DNA of 64,000 bases from Streptomyces physcomitrii. GTDB lineage: Bacteria; Actinomycetota; Actinomycetes; Streptomycetales; Streptomycetaceae. The stretch covers positions 62,001-126,000 of the forward strand of contig NZ_JAAWWP010000016.1 in the NCBI RefSeq assembly GCF_012273655.1, written 5' to 3'. The translations under genes were made by a program, and so were the position numbers. Shown in pieces: positions 39,254-48,322 of the stretch (position 1 is the first letter of the stretch; every line of letters begins with the position of its first letter). A model generated the notes under the pieces. It did no database searches. It worked only from the letters and a program-made list of their open reading frames with translations, and had not been told where the DNA came from.

Positions 39254-39389
39254 GAGGCTTCCCGGTGGCTCGGGCGGGGACGGGCGAAGACGGGCGAAGA
39301 CGGAGGCAATCAGGCCGACGTGTTCGGAGACGTGCGGACGAAGCCGGGCTCGGTCGGGCGCGGACGGGTCGAGGTGCTCGGTCGGGGAA

Positions 39390-40349
39390 TCAGGCGGACA
39401 GCGCCGGGGGTTCGCCGCGGAAGCGGGAGGGGCGGCCGTCGATGCGCAGCGCCTTCCAGATCCGGCGCGAGACCGGGTTCATCAGGCCGCTGTCCTCGGC
39501 GAGCATCCGTACGTCGCTGAAGAGGTCGCGCAGCATCTTGCGGCCCTCGGGGCTCTTCCAGAAGATCTCCCGGATCACCCGGCGGGGCACGCCCATCTGG
39601 CGCGTGACCCGCTTGTCCGGGATGGCGATGACATCGCCGAGGGCGCGCATCACGAGCGGGAAGGCGAGGGAGAGCAAGCCCCTGCGGAAGGCGCCCAGTC
39701 GAGGGGTCTTGGTGCGCAGGAACTCGTGCGCGAAGGAGATGTGGCGGGCCTCCTCGGCGACATGGATCTGCATGATCCGCTGGAGTAGCGGGTGCGCGGG
39801 GCCGCCGGAGCGCAGGATCGCCTTCTGGATGTGGTCGATGGGCTCCTCACCGGCGAGGACCCCGGTGAAGAAGACCTCGGGCCACAGCGAACCGGCCAGC
39901 GGCAGGAAGCGGCTGACCACCCGGAAGGCGGGGCGCCCGCCGGGGACGTCGCAGCCGGAGCGGTTGACGAACTCCTGGAACATCTGGGTGTGATGGGTCT
40001 CCTCGGTGCACTCGTGGGTGAGGTACCGGAACTCCGCCCGCCCGTTGGGCAGGTTGAAGAGGTAGTCCATCGCGCCCCGGATGAGCACGTTCTCGAACTG
40101 CATGCCGACCCTGGCGACATTGGCCATCCGGATCAGGCCGATCTCGGCCTGCCGCTCCACGGGCAGATCGCGGTACCAGGGGTGGCGGCCCAGCGGGTCG
40201 GCTTCGGGAAGGACCCAGCGGGGGTCCTTCTTGTCCACGGCCCAGTCCGGGTTGTCCCAGTCGATGTCGGTGAAGGCGTCGAAGTGGGTGTGCACCGAGC
40301 CCTCGGACAGGGTCCTCAGCACATCCTCGTACGTCTGCTGCCTGGTCAT
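39390..40349 (-). CDS. AurF-like diiron oxygenase
   Basis: 319 residues. Ferritin-like helices with two carboxylate/His clusters: RYLTHECTEETHHTQMFQEF (about 110-130) and MQIHVAEEARHISFAHEFL (about 210-230), the pattern of the AurF N-oxygenase/diiron oxygenase family. Members use O2 and a diiron centre to oxidise amines or other substrates. The ATG at 40349 was chosen as the start of the conserved MTRQQTYEDV segment. It lies 47 nt after the FMO gene in the same direction and is followed by the ferredoxin-type reductase. The real substrate is unknown. Confidence 0.86.
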   Translation of the reverse strand: MTRQQTYEDVLRTLSEGSVHTHFDAFTDIDWDNPDWAVDKKDPRWVLPEADPLGRHPWYRDLPVERQAEIGLIRMANVARVGMQFENVLIRGAMDYLFNLPNGRAEFRYLTHECTEETHHTQMFQEFVNRSGCDVPGGRPAFRVVSRFLPLAGSLWPEVFFTGVLAGEEPIDHIQKAILRSGGPAHPLLQRIMQIHVAEEARHISFAHEFLRTKTPRLGAFRRGLLSLAFPLVMRALGDVIAIPDKRVTRQMGVPRRVIREIFWKSPEGRKMLRDLFSDVRMLAEDSGLMNPVSRRIWKALRIDGRPSRFRGEPPALSA

Positions 40350-40396
40350 CGGCGGTCCTCGGCTTCCTTCGCGGGTGGGCGGGCGGCGGGCCGTGC

Positions 40397-41926
40397 TCAG
40401 GCCACGCGGGCGGTGCTGTCCGCCTGCGCGGACCTCGGCTCCCCGCCCGCGGGGGCGGCTCCCGGCCGGGAGCCGAAGCGCAGGGCGGGGTCGGCGATCG
40501 GGGAGCGGCTCAGGGCCCGCCGGTCGCGGTAGTAGTTGTTGAGGATCTTCCACGGGGCGCGGGTGCCCTGCCGCGGCATCACGGCGTCCCCGCGCTGGAT
40601 GTAGCCGGAGTTGAGCGAGTCGCCCATCGCGGACTCCGCGGCCCGGTCGGACTCGGTCGCGACCGCGGTGACCTGCTCGTGGCCCTGCTCGCGCATGTAC
40701 GTGAGCAGCCGGGCCACATAGTCGGCCGCCATGTCCGCCTTCAGCGTCCAGGAGGCGTTGGTGTACCCGAGGATGATCGCCAGGTTCGGGATGCCGTCGA
40801 GCAGCACCCCCTTGTAGATCACGTGGTCGCGGGTGGCGATGGGCCGCCCGTCCACCTCCAGCGCGGCGCCGCCGGCGAGCTGCACCCGCAGACCGGTGGC
40901 GGTGACGATGACGTCCGCCTCGATCTCCTCGCCGGACTTCAGGCGGATGCCCTTCTCGGTGAAGGTCTCGATGTGGTCGGTGGCCACCGAGGCGCGGCCG
41001 CTGCGCAGCGTCTTGAACAGGTCGCCGCTCGGCACCACGCACAGCCGCTGGTCCCAGGGCTTGTACGAGGGCGTGAAGTGCCGCATGTCGATGTTCGGGC
41101 CCAACTGCGCCCGTACACCGGCGAGCAGCACCTTGCGCATCAGCCGGGGCGCCTTGCGGCAGGCCGCGTACAGACCGCGCTGCAGGGCGATGTTGCGCCG
41201 CCGCCCGAGGTCGTAGACCAGCTTGGCCGGGACGCGCAGCTTGCGCAGCACCACCGAGACCGGGTCGTGGGTGGGCAGCGTCATGATGTACGTGGGCGAG
41301 CGCTGGACCATGGTGACGTGCGCCGCCTCCTCCGCCATCGCGGGCACCAGCGTGATGGCGGTGGCGCCGCTGCCGATGACGACCACGCGCTTGCCCCGGT
41401 AGTCCAGGTCCTCGGGCCAGTGCTGCGGGTGCACCACGGTCCCGGTGAAGCGCTCCTCGCCGGGGAACTCGGGGCGGAAGCCCTCGTCGTAGTCGTAGTA
41501 GCCGGTGGCGTTGACCAGGAAGCGGCAGGTGTGCAGCTCGCTCTCGCCGGTGGCCTCGTCGTGGGCCTCCACCGTCCACAGCCCGTCCTCGCTCGACCAG
41601 GACGCCCGTACGGCCCGCCGCCCGAAGCGGATGTGCTCGACGACGCCGTGCTCCCCGGCCGTCTCCTGCACGTACTCCCGGATGCCGGGGCCGTCGGCGA
41701 GGATCTTGGTGCCGTGCCAGGCGCGGAAGCGGTAGCCGAAGGTGTACATGTCCGAGTCCGAGCGGACCCCCGGGTAGCGGAAGAGGTCCCAGGTGCCGCC
41801 GATGCGGTCCCTGCGCTCCAGGATCGTGTAGGACAACCCCGGGTCGGCCTCGGCCAGATGGCAGGCCGCGCTGATGCCGGACAGCCCCGCGCCGAGGATC
41901 ATCACGTCGACGTGCTGCTGCTTCAT
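40397..41926 (-). CDS. Flavin-containing / Baeyer-Villiger-type monooxygenase
   Basis: 509 residues. FAD motif GAGLSG (12-17), NADPH motif IGSGATA (184-190) and between them the Baeyer-Villiger fingerprint FTGTVVHPQHW (160-170), which fits FxGxxxHxxxW exactly. It should insert oxygen next to a carbonyl, or oxidise N/S, using NADPH and O2. ATG 41926 has GAGGAG 6-7 nt upstream. It is the first gene of an operon with the AurF-like protein and the reductase. A 25-bp palindrome lies about 165 nt upstream and a TetR gene beyond that on the same strand. The substrate is unknown; a lipid, terpene or steroid-like ketone would be typical. Confidence 0.9.
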   Translation of the reverse strand: MKQQHVDVMILGAGLSGISAACHLAEADPGLSYTILERRDRIGGTWDLFRYPGVRSDSDMYTFGYRFRAWHGTKILADGPGIREYVQETAGEHGVVEHIRFGRRAVRASWSSEDGLWTVEAHDEATGESELHTCRFLVNATGYYDYDEGFRPEFPGEERFTGTVVHPQHWPEDLDYRGKRVVVIGSGATAITLVPAMAEEAAHVTMVQRSPTYIMTLPTHDPVSVVLRKLRVPAKLVYDLGRRRNIALQRGLYAACRKAPRLMRKVLLAGVRAQLGPNIDMRHFTPSYKPWDQRLCVVPSGDLFKTLRSGRASVATDHIETFTEKGIRLKSGEEIEADVIVTATGLRVQLAGGAALEVDGRPIATRDHVIYKGVLLDGIPNLAIILGYTNASWTLKADMAADYVARLLTYMREQGHEQVTAVATESDRAAESAMGDSLNSGYIQRGDAVMPRQGTRAPWKILNNYYRDRRALSRSPIADPALRFGSRPGAAPAGGEPRSAQADSTARVA

Positions 41927-42233
41927 GTACTGCTCCTCTGGTCCTTCGTGCGATGCGGCCGGTACGGCACGGGTGTCCCGGCGGTGCTCGCCGGGCGGGG
42001 CCACCGGGCCCTGACCGCGGCCGGGCCCCCGGGGCGCGGCACCGGGCGGTGCTCCGGGGCGGTGTTCTGGATCGGCGGTCGGCCGACAAGTTAGTGTTAC
42101 CCGAGGTAGCACTAAAGTACCTGCGACATCCTGTTTCAGATATCGCTCGGCTGTGTGAGCTGGGTCACGCGAGGGCGGGGGAGAGTCCCGGCGCCGAAGG
42201 TGCCCGGACGGGGAGCGTGGGAGGGGCGGCGGC
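41927..42233. other. Intergenic control region of the monooxygenase operon
   Basis: 307 nt between the TetR gene and the FMO gene. It is A/T-richer between 42088 and 42160, where the palindrome at 42091-42115 lies, and very G/C-rich elsewhere. No gene is present. Confidence 0.6.
42091..42115. promoter_or_regulatory. Near-perfect palindrome, probable TetR operator
   Basis: Arms TTAGTGTTACC (42091-42101) and GGTAGCACTAA (42105-42115) are inverted repeats with one mismatch around CGA. The length and symmetry are typical for a TetR-family dimer or pair of dimers. It sits upstream of the FMO gene, directly after the TetR gene, so local repression by that TetR protein is the simplest reading; this is inference. 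Confidence 0.65.
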
Positions 42234-42926
42234 TCAGTCGCCCAGGAGTGCGGACACCCGCTGATCCGGGGCCAGTTGGACGCCGAGCGCCCGCAGATTG
42301 CCGTCCAGCACCGCCCAGACCGAGCGGGTGAGGAACTCGGCGAGCGGCGCCGAGGCAGCCGTGTCCGGCCTGCCCGCCAGCCAGTTGTCGACGGTGGCGT
42401 CCACGAAGCCGACGAGGCCGGAGGCGAGCGGCACGGCGAGACCCGCGTCGTCCTTGCCGAGGGCGCGCAGCACCGCCTTGAAGACCGTGCCCGCGCGGTG
42501 CGCGATCACCGCCTTGGTGCCCTCGGTGTCGGGCGACCTGCCGCCGTGCTCCCCGGCCGAGAGGAAGGCGTACCGCTGCGGATGCGCGGCGATCCAGCCC
42601 AGATAGGCGTCCACCGAGCGGCGGATCGCGCACAGGACGGTGCCGTCGGGCTCCAGCGTCGGGCCCAGTTCGGCGAGCAGTGAGTCGAGGGCGCGCCTGC
42701 GGATCCGGCCGTCGAGGTCGGCGCGGTCCCGGAAGTGCCGGTACACGGCGGAGCGCGGTGCGCCGATCCGCTCCGCGATGCGCCGGACCCCGACCTCGGG
42801 CCCCTCCTCGTCGATGGCCGCGAGGGCCGCGTCCAGGATCTCGCCCCGCCGCCGGGCGCGGTGCGCCTCCCACCGGGTCGACCGCCCGTCGGCCCCGCTC
42901 CGCGGCGTCTGATCGGGCTCCTCCAC
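42234..42926 (-). CDS. TetR/AcrR-family transcriptional regulator
   Basis: 230 residues. N-terminal HTH: RGEILDAALAAIDEEGPEVG, then VRRIAERIGAPRSAVYRHFR. The C-terminal ligand domain is typical in length but of unknown specificity. The start is GTG 42926, six nt after a TATGCT -10-like hexamer (complement of 42933-42938), so the message is probably leaderless; upstream in-frame codons lie in unrelated sequence. It likely controls the downstream FMO-AurF-reductase operon through the palindrome at 42091-42115. Confidence 0.87.
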   Translation of the reverse strand: MEEPDQTPRSGADGRSTRWEAHRARRRGEILDAALAAIDEEGPEVGVRRIAERIGAPRSAVYRHFRDRADLDGRIRRRALDSLLAELGPTLEPDGTVLCAIRRSVDAYLGWIAAHPQRYAFLSAGEHGGRSPDTEGTKAVIAHRAGTVFKAVLRALGKDDAGLAVPLASGLVGFVDATVDNWLAGRPDTAASAPLAEFLTRSVWAVLDGNLRALGVQLAPDQRVSALLGD

Positions 42927-42961
42927 CGGGGCAGCATATCCGCGTACGGAACAGGGGAACC

Positions 42962-43309
42962 GGGCCCGTCCGCGGCCTCGGACCTCCGGCGTATCGCCGC
43001 CGGGACCTCCGGTGGCTACGCGCAGCAGACCAACGGCCTGCGCGCGCACAACGCCCCGGACATCCCGCAAACCGAGTACCAGGCGCTGCCGGGGGCCGAC
43101 GTACTCAGCCTGCACGCGCCGTCCCTGCCCGAGTCCCACCACCTCATCGACGCCGCGGAATTGGCCGCCCTGCCCCCGGAGCCGTCCTGGTCGACACGGC
43201 CCGGGGCGCCCTCGTCGACACCGCCGCGCTGACCGAACTGGAGCGCTACGCCGCGGGCCTGCCCCCGCTGGCGCCGGTGACACCGGGTGCCTTCGCGGTC
43301 CAGGCGTAG
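42962..43309 (+). pseudogene. Decayed D-2-hydroxyacid dehydrogenase remnant
   Basis: One frame gives PGADVLSLHAPSLPESHHLI and DAAELAALPPE, the NAD-domain region of D-isomer 2-hydroxyacid dehydrogenases. After CCCCCGGA near 43180 the homology jumps to another frame: GAVLVDTARGALVDTAALTE. Restoring one G in the G-run repairs it, so this is a -1 frameshift. Right after, about 80-100 codons are missing and a short C-terminal piece ERYAAGLPPLAPV follows to a TAG at 43307. No start codon or complete N-terminal domain is present. It is a degraded gene at the border of the accessory cluster. Confidence 0.7.
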
Positions 43310-43340
43310 GCGCCCCCGGAGCGAGGAGGGAGCGGCGGGA

Positions 43341-44504
43341 TCAGTCGCGCAGGGTCTTCAGCCGCTCGGTGGCCTCGCGCAGCACGCCGTCCTGTTTGCA
43401 GAACGCGAAACGCACCAGGCCCCGACCGGTGCCGGGATCGTCGTAGAAGACGGAGTGCGGTACCGCCACCACCCCGCACCGCTCCGGCAGCCGCAGGCAG
43501 AAGGTGACGTCGTCCTCCTCGCCCAGGGGCCCGATGTCCGCGGTGACGAAGTAGGTGCCCTGGGGCCGGTACACCGTGAAGCCAGCCTCCTCCAGACCGG
43601 CCGACAGGATCTCCTTCTTGCGGCGCAGGTCCTCGCGCAGGGCGGAGAAGTGGGTGCCGGGCAGGCGCAGCGCCTCGGCCACCGCGTGCTGGAAGGGCCC
43701 CGAACTGACGAAGGTCAGATACTGCTTCGCCGTCCGGACGGCGCTCACCAGTGCGGCGCTGCCGGTCACCCAGCCGACCTTCCAGCCGGTGAAGGAGAAG
43801 GTCTTGCCCGCGGAGGAGATCGAGACGGTCCGCTCCCGCATCCCGGGGAAGGAGATCAGCGGATGGTGGGCGCCCTCGAAGACGAGGTGTTCGTAGACCT
43901 CGTCGGTGACCACCAGCAGGTCGTGGGCGACCGCCAGTTCGGCGACGGCGCTCGCCTCGGCGCGGGTGAGGACCGTGCCGGTCGGGTTGTGGGGCGAGTT
44001 CAGGAGCAGCAGCCGGGTGCGGGGCGTGAGGGCGTCCCGGAGGGCGTCGAGGTCGGGGCGGAAGTCCGGCGCCCGGAGCGGAAGGGGGACATGGCGGGCC
44101 CCCGCCATGGCGATACAGGCCGTGTACGAGTCGTAGTAGGGCTCGAAGGCGATCACCTCGTCGCCCGGTTCCAGGAGGGCGAGCATCGAGGCGGCGACCG
44201 CCTCGGTGGCCCCCGCGGTGACCAGGACCTCGGTGTCCGGGTCGAAACACGTTCCGTAGAAGCGTGCTTGGTGCGCGGCGACCGCCTCGCGCAGCTCCGG
44301 TACACCGGGGCCGGGCGGGTACTGGTTGCCGCGGCCGTCGCGCAGCGCGCGGACGGCCGCCTCGCGGATCTCCTCCGGCCCGTCGGTGTCGGGGAACCCC
44401 TGGCCCAGATTGATCGCTCCCGTGCGCTGTGCCAGGGCGGACATCTCGGCGAAGATCGTGGTGCCGAGTCCGTCGAGCCTGCGGTTGAGCAAGGGCCTTT
44501 TCAT
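43341..44504 (-). CDS. PLP-dependent aminotransferase, class I/II
   Basis: 387 residues, fold-type I. GAINLGQGFPDTDGP at the N-terminus, LLLNSPHNPTGTVL, VTDEVYEHLVF and SSAGKTFSFTGWKVGW with the PLP lysine, as in the methionine/kynurenine aminotransferase and DapC-like group. It moves amino groups between amino and keto acids. The ATG at 44504 lies 69 nt after the stop of the ABC exporter gene in the same direction, so it may be the last gene of the large cluster, but it also resembles a housekeeping gene common in Streptomyces. Its membership in the pathway is open. Confidence 0.9.
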   Translation of the reverse strand: MKRPLLNRRLDGLGTTIFAEMSALAQRTGAINLGQGFPDTDGPEEIREAAVRALRDGRGNQYPPGPGVPELREAVAAHQARFYGTCFDPDTEVLVTAGATEAVAASMLALLEPGDEVIAFEPYYDSYTACIAMAGARHVPLPLRAPDFRPDLDALRDALTPRTRLLLLNSPHNPTGTVLTRAEASAVAELAVAHDLLVVTDEVYEHLVFEGAHHPLISFPGMRERTVSISSAGKTFSFTGWKVGWVTGSAALVSAVRTAKQYLTFVSSGPFQHAVAEALRLPGTHFSALREDLRRKKEILSAGLEEAGFTVYRPQGTYFVTADIGPLGEEDDVTFCLRLPERCGVVAVPHSVFYDDPGTGRGLVRFAFCKQDGVLREATERLKTLRD

Positions 44505-44573
44505 GGTGACTTCCCGCTTCGTCGATACCTGCCGGGGGCCCCGCCGCGCGGCGGGCAGGGCCGGATTCCAAGG

Positions 44574-46373
44574 TCAGCGGCCGCCCTTCTCGCGGTAACC
44601 GGCTTCCTGCATCCGGTACATCGAGGCATAGCTGCCGTCCTTCGCCATGAGGTCCGCGTGGCTGCCCTGTTCGACGATGCTTCCCCGGGAGAGGACGACG
44701 ATCAGATCGGCCATGCGCACCGTGGAGAAGCGATGGGTGACCATCAGGGTCACGGTGCCGTGCCGGGCGCCGGTGACCCGGGCCAGACGGGCCTGGCGCC
44801 GGTGGAGTTCGTACTCGCTGCGGGCGTCGAGCGAGGCCGTCGGTTCGTCCAGGACGCACAGCAGCGGGGCCCGCCGCATGCCCGCCCGGCTCAGCGCGAG
44901 GCGCTGCCACTGACCGCCGGACAGCTCCTCCCCTCCGAACTCGCTGCCCAGCTGGGTCTCCAGGCCCGCGGGCAGCGCGGACACGAACTCCCGGGCGCCG
45001 CCCGCGGTGAGCGCCTCGGTGATCCGCTCCCGGTCGTCCAGGGCCGACAGCTCACCGGCTCCCACCGCCTCGCGGGCGAGGAAGGCGAAGCGGGCGTGGT
45101 CCTGGAAGCCCGCGGTGATCTTCGCCCACCAGGCCGGTGCCGGTATCCGCCCGAGCGGCACCGCGTCCACCAGGATGCTCCCCCCGGTGGGTTCGTACAG
45201 CCCGCACAGCAGCTTGACCAGACTCGTCTTGCCCGCTCCGTGCTCACCGACGAGCGCCACCGTGGCGCCCGCGGGAAGCAGGAGGTCGATGTCGCGCAGC
45301 ACCGGGGCCTTGCTGCCCGGATACCCGAAGGAGAGGCCGCGCAGGGCGATCCCTTCCCGCAGGGCGCTGGGAGGCGGGAGACGGGTGCCACCGCTGCCGG
45401 GGGGACGGCCGCTGCCGACGCGTGTCAAGTAGCAGTAGGACTCCAGCAGATGGACGCCGTCCGCCGCCTGGCGCAGCGTGGCCATGGTCCCCTCCGCCTG
45501 GGTGCGCAGCGTCGTGGTCAGGGTGAGCAGGACGAGTACGTCGGCGGGCGCCAGGTCGCCCGCGCCGACCGACCGCACCAACAGGAGCAGGGCGAGGGTG
45601 TTGCCGGCGGCGAAGACCGCCCAGCCGGTGACCGACAGCCCGGCCGCGCGCCACTGGGCCCTCTCCTGGCCGGTCAGCAGCGCGGTCCACGCCCCATGTG
45701 CCCTGGCCCGCAGGGTCTCGTGGGCGCCCGCGATCCGGATCTCCATACCGGGCGCCGGCTCGGTGAGCAGGTGGTGGAGGTGTTCGGCGAGCCGGGCGTG
45801 CGGCGCGGTCCTCTTCAGGGCACCGCGTATGTGGTGCTGCCCCCGGCGGGAGAGCAGCAGCGCGGGCACCAGCCCGGCGGCGACGGCGAGCAGCGGCGGG
45901 GCGATGAACGCCATCACGACGAGGACCGCCGTCAGCCGGGTGAGCGCGGAGAGGACCTCCACCGAGAGCCAGGCGGAACGGGCGATGACGTCGCCTCCGC
46001 CTCTGACCAGGTCGACGTGGTCGGCGTACTCGGGCTGTTCGAGCCGGGCCAGGTCCTCCAGGCCCGCGACGAGCGCGAGGACACGGCTGTTCAGCTCCAG
46101 TCCGGTGGACTCGGCGAGCAGATAGACGAGGTTGGTACGGGCGCTGACTCCGGCGGTGCTCAACGACCAGCACACGGCCGCCACCAGCGCGCCGGGGACC
46201 GCCCCCGGATAGTGGTGGGCAAGCGCCTGGTGGACGAACGACCGCAGCGCCAGGGCGAATCCGGCGACGGCGGCGATGTCGAGGGCGGTGACGCCGAGAT
46301 AGGCCAGGACCAGCGCACGGCGGGACCGCCAGCCTTCCCGGAACAGCTCCGCGAGGACGGACAGGCGGTTCAC
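44574..46373 (-). CDS. ABC exporter half-transporter (membrane + ATPase), second of a pair
   Basis: 599 residues: an N-terminal membrane domain with about six helices (residues 20-290) and a C-terminal nucleotide-binding domain with Walker A VGEHGAGKTSL, signature ELSGGQWQRLALSR, Walker B LLCVLDEPTASLD and switch His in VTHRFSTVR. The start GTG 46373 overlaps the stop of the preceding ABC gene (GTGA). The two proteins probably form a heterodimeric exporter for the product of the upstream cluster. Peptide or lipid-like substrates are typical for this exporter class. Confidence 0.9.
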   Translation of the reverse strand: MNRLSVLAELFREGWRSRRALVLAYLGVTALDIAAVAGFALALRSFVHQALAHHYPGAVPGALVAAVCWSLSTAGVSARTNLVYLLAESTGLELNSRVLALVAGLEDLARLEQPEYADHVDLVRGGGDVIARSAWLSVEVLSALTRLTAVLVVMAFIAPPLLAVAAGLVPALLLSRRGQHHIRGALKRTAPHARLAEHLHHLLTEPAPGMEIRIAGAHETLRARAHGAWTALLTGQERAQWRAAGLSVTGWAVFAAGNTLALLLLVRSVGAGDLAPADVLVLLTLTTTLRTQAEGTMATLRQAADGVHLLESYCYLTRVGSGRPPGSGGTRLPPPSALREGIALRGLSFGYPGSKAPVLRDIDLLLPAGATVALVGEHGAGKTSLVKLLCGLYEPTGGSILVDAVPLGRIPAPAWWAKITAGFQDHARFAFLAREAVGAGELSALDDRERITEALTAGGAREFVSALPAGLETQLGSEFGGEELSGGQWQRLALSRAGMRRAPLLCVLDEPTASLDARSEYELHRRQARLARVTGARHGTVTLMVTHRFSTVRMADLIVVLSRGSIVEQGSHADLMAKDGSYASMYRMQEAGYREKGGR

Positions 46374-48292
46374 GGATGCGCCTCCGGAGCCGGTCCGGGT
46401 ACGAAGGGAAGATCCCCCGGCGGGTCCGCTTCGTCTTCGGTGAACCTCCGCGCCTGCAGGGTGAACATCTCGGCGTAGCGGCCGCCGAGCGCCATCAACT
46501 CCTCGTGGGTGCCCGATTCCGCGACCCTCCCCGCGTCGAGGAGGACGATCCGGTCCGCCCGGCGGACGGTGGCCAGGCGGTGGGAGATGAGCAGGACGCT
46601 CGCGTCCCGTGCCCGGTCGCCGATACGGGAGAAGAGCTCCAGCTCGGCGCGGATGTCCAGATGGGCGGTCGGCTCGTCGAGGATGAGCAGGCGCGCCCCG
46701 TGCGAGACGGCGTAGAGGGCCCGGGCGAGGGCGATGCGCTGCCACTGCCCGCCGGAGAGGTCGATTCCGTGCGGGTAGCCGCGGGCCAGGGGAGTCTCCC
46801 AGCCCAGCGGGGCCGCGGCCACCAGGTCCTCGGTTCCGGCTTCCCGGGCGGCCCGGTCCAGGGCCTCGGTGCTCGGCCGGTGCCCGGGCGCGCCGAGCGT
46901 CACATTGTCGGACAGCGGCAGCTCGTAGTGCACGAATTCCTGGAGGACCACGGACACCCGCGCGCGCCAGGCGCTCGGGGCGATCTCTTCCAGGGGGACG
47001 CCGTCCACGGTGATCCGTCCGGTCGTCGGTGCCAGCAGGCCGGTCAGGAGCTTGGTGAAGGTGCTCTTTCCCGCCCCGTTGACGCCCACCAGCGCCACCG
47101 TGGCCCCGGGTTCGATCTCCAGGTCGAGTCCGTCGAGGACCCGGCGCGCGGAGCCGGGGTAGGCGAAGCCGACCGACTCGAACCGGATCCGGGGGGCGCC
47201 CGCGGCGGGCGCCCCGCTCGCGAGCCCGCCCGAGGGGTACGGGTCCGCGTCGGCGAGGAGGGCCTCCAGACGGTCCACCGCCCGCAGCGCCGGCAGGCCC
47301 GCGAACTGCACGTCGTAGGAGTCGGCGTCCCAGCGGCTGACGCTCAGCACCGCCCAGAACATGCCCAGGTGGAGGGCGAATTCGCCCGGAGGCAGCCGGT
47401 CGCCCGCGGCGGCGAGGACGCCGAGGCCGAGCGCCGCGACGGGCGCCAGGACCAGTACCGCGCCGCCGAGCCGGCGCAGGAGCCGGAGCCGGACGCGCGC
47501 GACCCGGTCCGTACGGGCGGCCAGTACCTCGCGGAACCGGCCGATCGCCCAGGCGGACAGCCCGAAGACGCGGACCTCCTTCGCCGACCAGGAGGAGGCG
47601 GCCACCTCGGCCCAGTACTCCGCCCGCCGGGTGGCGGGCGCGAAGCCGCGGATCACCGCGTGCTGCTCCATCCAGTCCCGGCCGGTCGCGGCGCGCACCC
47701 CCATGGCCGCAGCCAGCGCCAGCAGCGCCAGGGGCCAGGAGAAGCAGGCGAGTACGAGGGCGGCGCAGCAGGCGCCGACGGTGCGGGTGCTGATCACGAC
47801 CTGTCCCACCGCGCTGGTGCCGAAGGTGTAGGAGACCCAGCCGGGGAGCCCTTTGAGAGGGGCCGCCTGATCGAGTTCCTGCCGGACCGCGGGGTCGTCC
47901 AGGTGCCCGATGCCGCTGGGCGCGCCCATCAGGTCCGCCAGCCGCAGGCGGTGCCATCGGTCGATGCGGCGTGCGGCGCTGAACTTGACCGCACCGGCCA
48001 GGATTTCGGCGCTCTGCGACGCCAGCAGGGTGACGCACAGCGCGAGCGTGAGGCGGGTCAGCCCGCCGGTGTCCCGCGGGGAGGTCACCAGGTGCTGCAC
48101 CAGAAGCCCGGTGAACAGGCCCACGGCGACGGGTGACAGGGCCCGTGCGAGATTCACCGCCCAGACCGCGGCCGCGAGGGGCCGGCCGGCCGAGCGCACC
48201 GAGGCGGCAAGTCGCCGCCGGAGACGCATCTCCGACCGCCGGGCCGCCGCGGACTCCCGCATCGGCCGCAGGCGAGCGGCCACAGCGTTCAT
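46370..48292 (-). CDS. ABC exporter half-transporter (membrane + ATPase), first of a pair
   Basis: 640 residues. The membrane domain lies within residues 30-320; the ATPase domain carries Walker A VGVNGAGKSTF, signature DLSGGQWQRIALAR, Walker B LLILDEPTAHLD and switch His in LISHRLATVR. ATG 48292 was chosen as the first Met of the frame, 30 nt after the VOC gene stop. It overlaps the next ABC gene by 4 nt. Both ATPase sites look complete, so neither half is a degenerate subunit. Export of, or self-resistance to, the cluster product is the likely role. Confidence 0.9.
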   Translation of the reverse strand: MNAVAARLRPMRESAAARRSEMRLRRRLAASVRSAGRPLAAAVWAVNLARALSPVAVGLFTGLLVQHLVTSPRDTGGLTRLTLALCVTLLASQSAEILAGAVKFSAARRIDRWHRLRLADLMGAPSGIGHLDDPAVRQELDQAAPLKGLPGWVSYTFGTSAVGQVVISTRTVGACCAALVLACFSWPLALLALAAAMGVRAATGRDWMEQHAVIRGFAPATRRAEYWAEVAASSWSAKEVRVFGLSAWAIGRFREVLAARTDRVARVRLRLLRRLGGAVLVLAPVAALGLGVLAAAGDRLPPGEFALHLGMFWAVLSVSRWDADSYDVQFAGLPALRAVDRLEALLADADPYPSGGLASGAPAAGAPRIRFESVGFAYPGSARRVLDGLDLEIEPGATVALVGVNGAGKSTFTKLLTGLLAPTTGRITVDGVPLEEIAPSAWRARVSVVLQEFVHYELPLSDNVTLGAPGHRPSTEALDRAAREAGTEDLVAAAPLGWETPLARGYPHGIDLSGGQWQRIALARALYAVSHGARLLILDEPTAHLDIRAELELFSRIGDRARDASVLLISHRLATVRRADRIVLLDAGRVAESGTHEELMALGGRYAEMFTLQARRFTEDEADPPGDLPFVPGPAPEAHP

Positions 48293-48322
48293 CTGCGCAT
48301 CCCTACTCTTCGTGGGGGCGGA

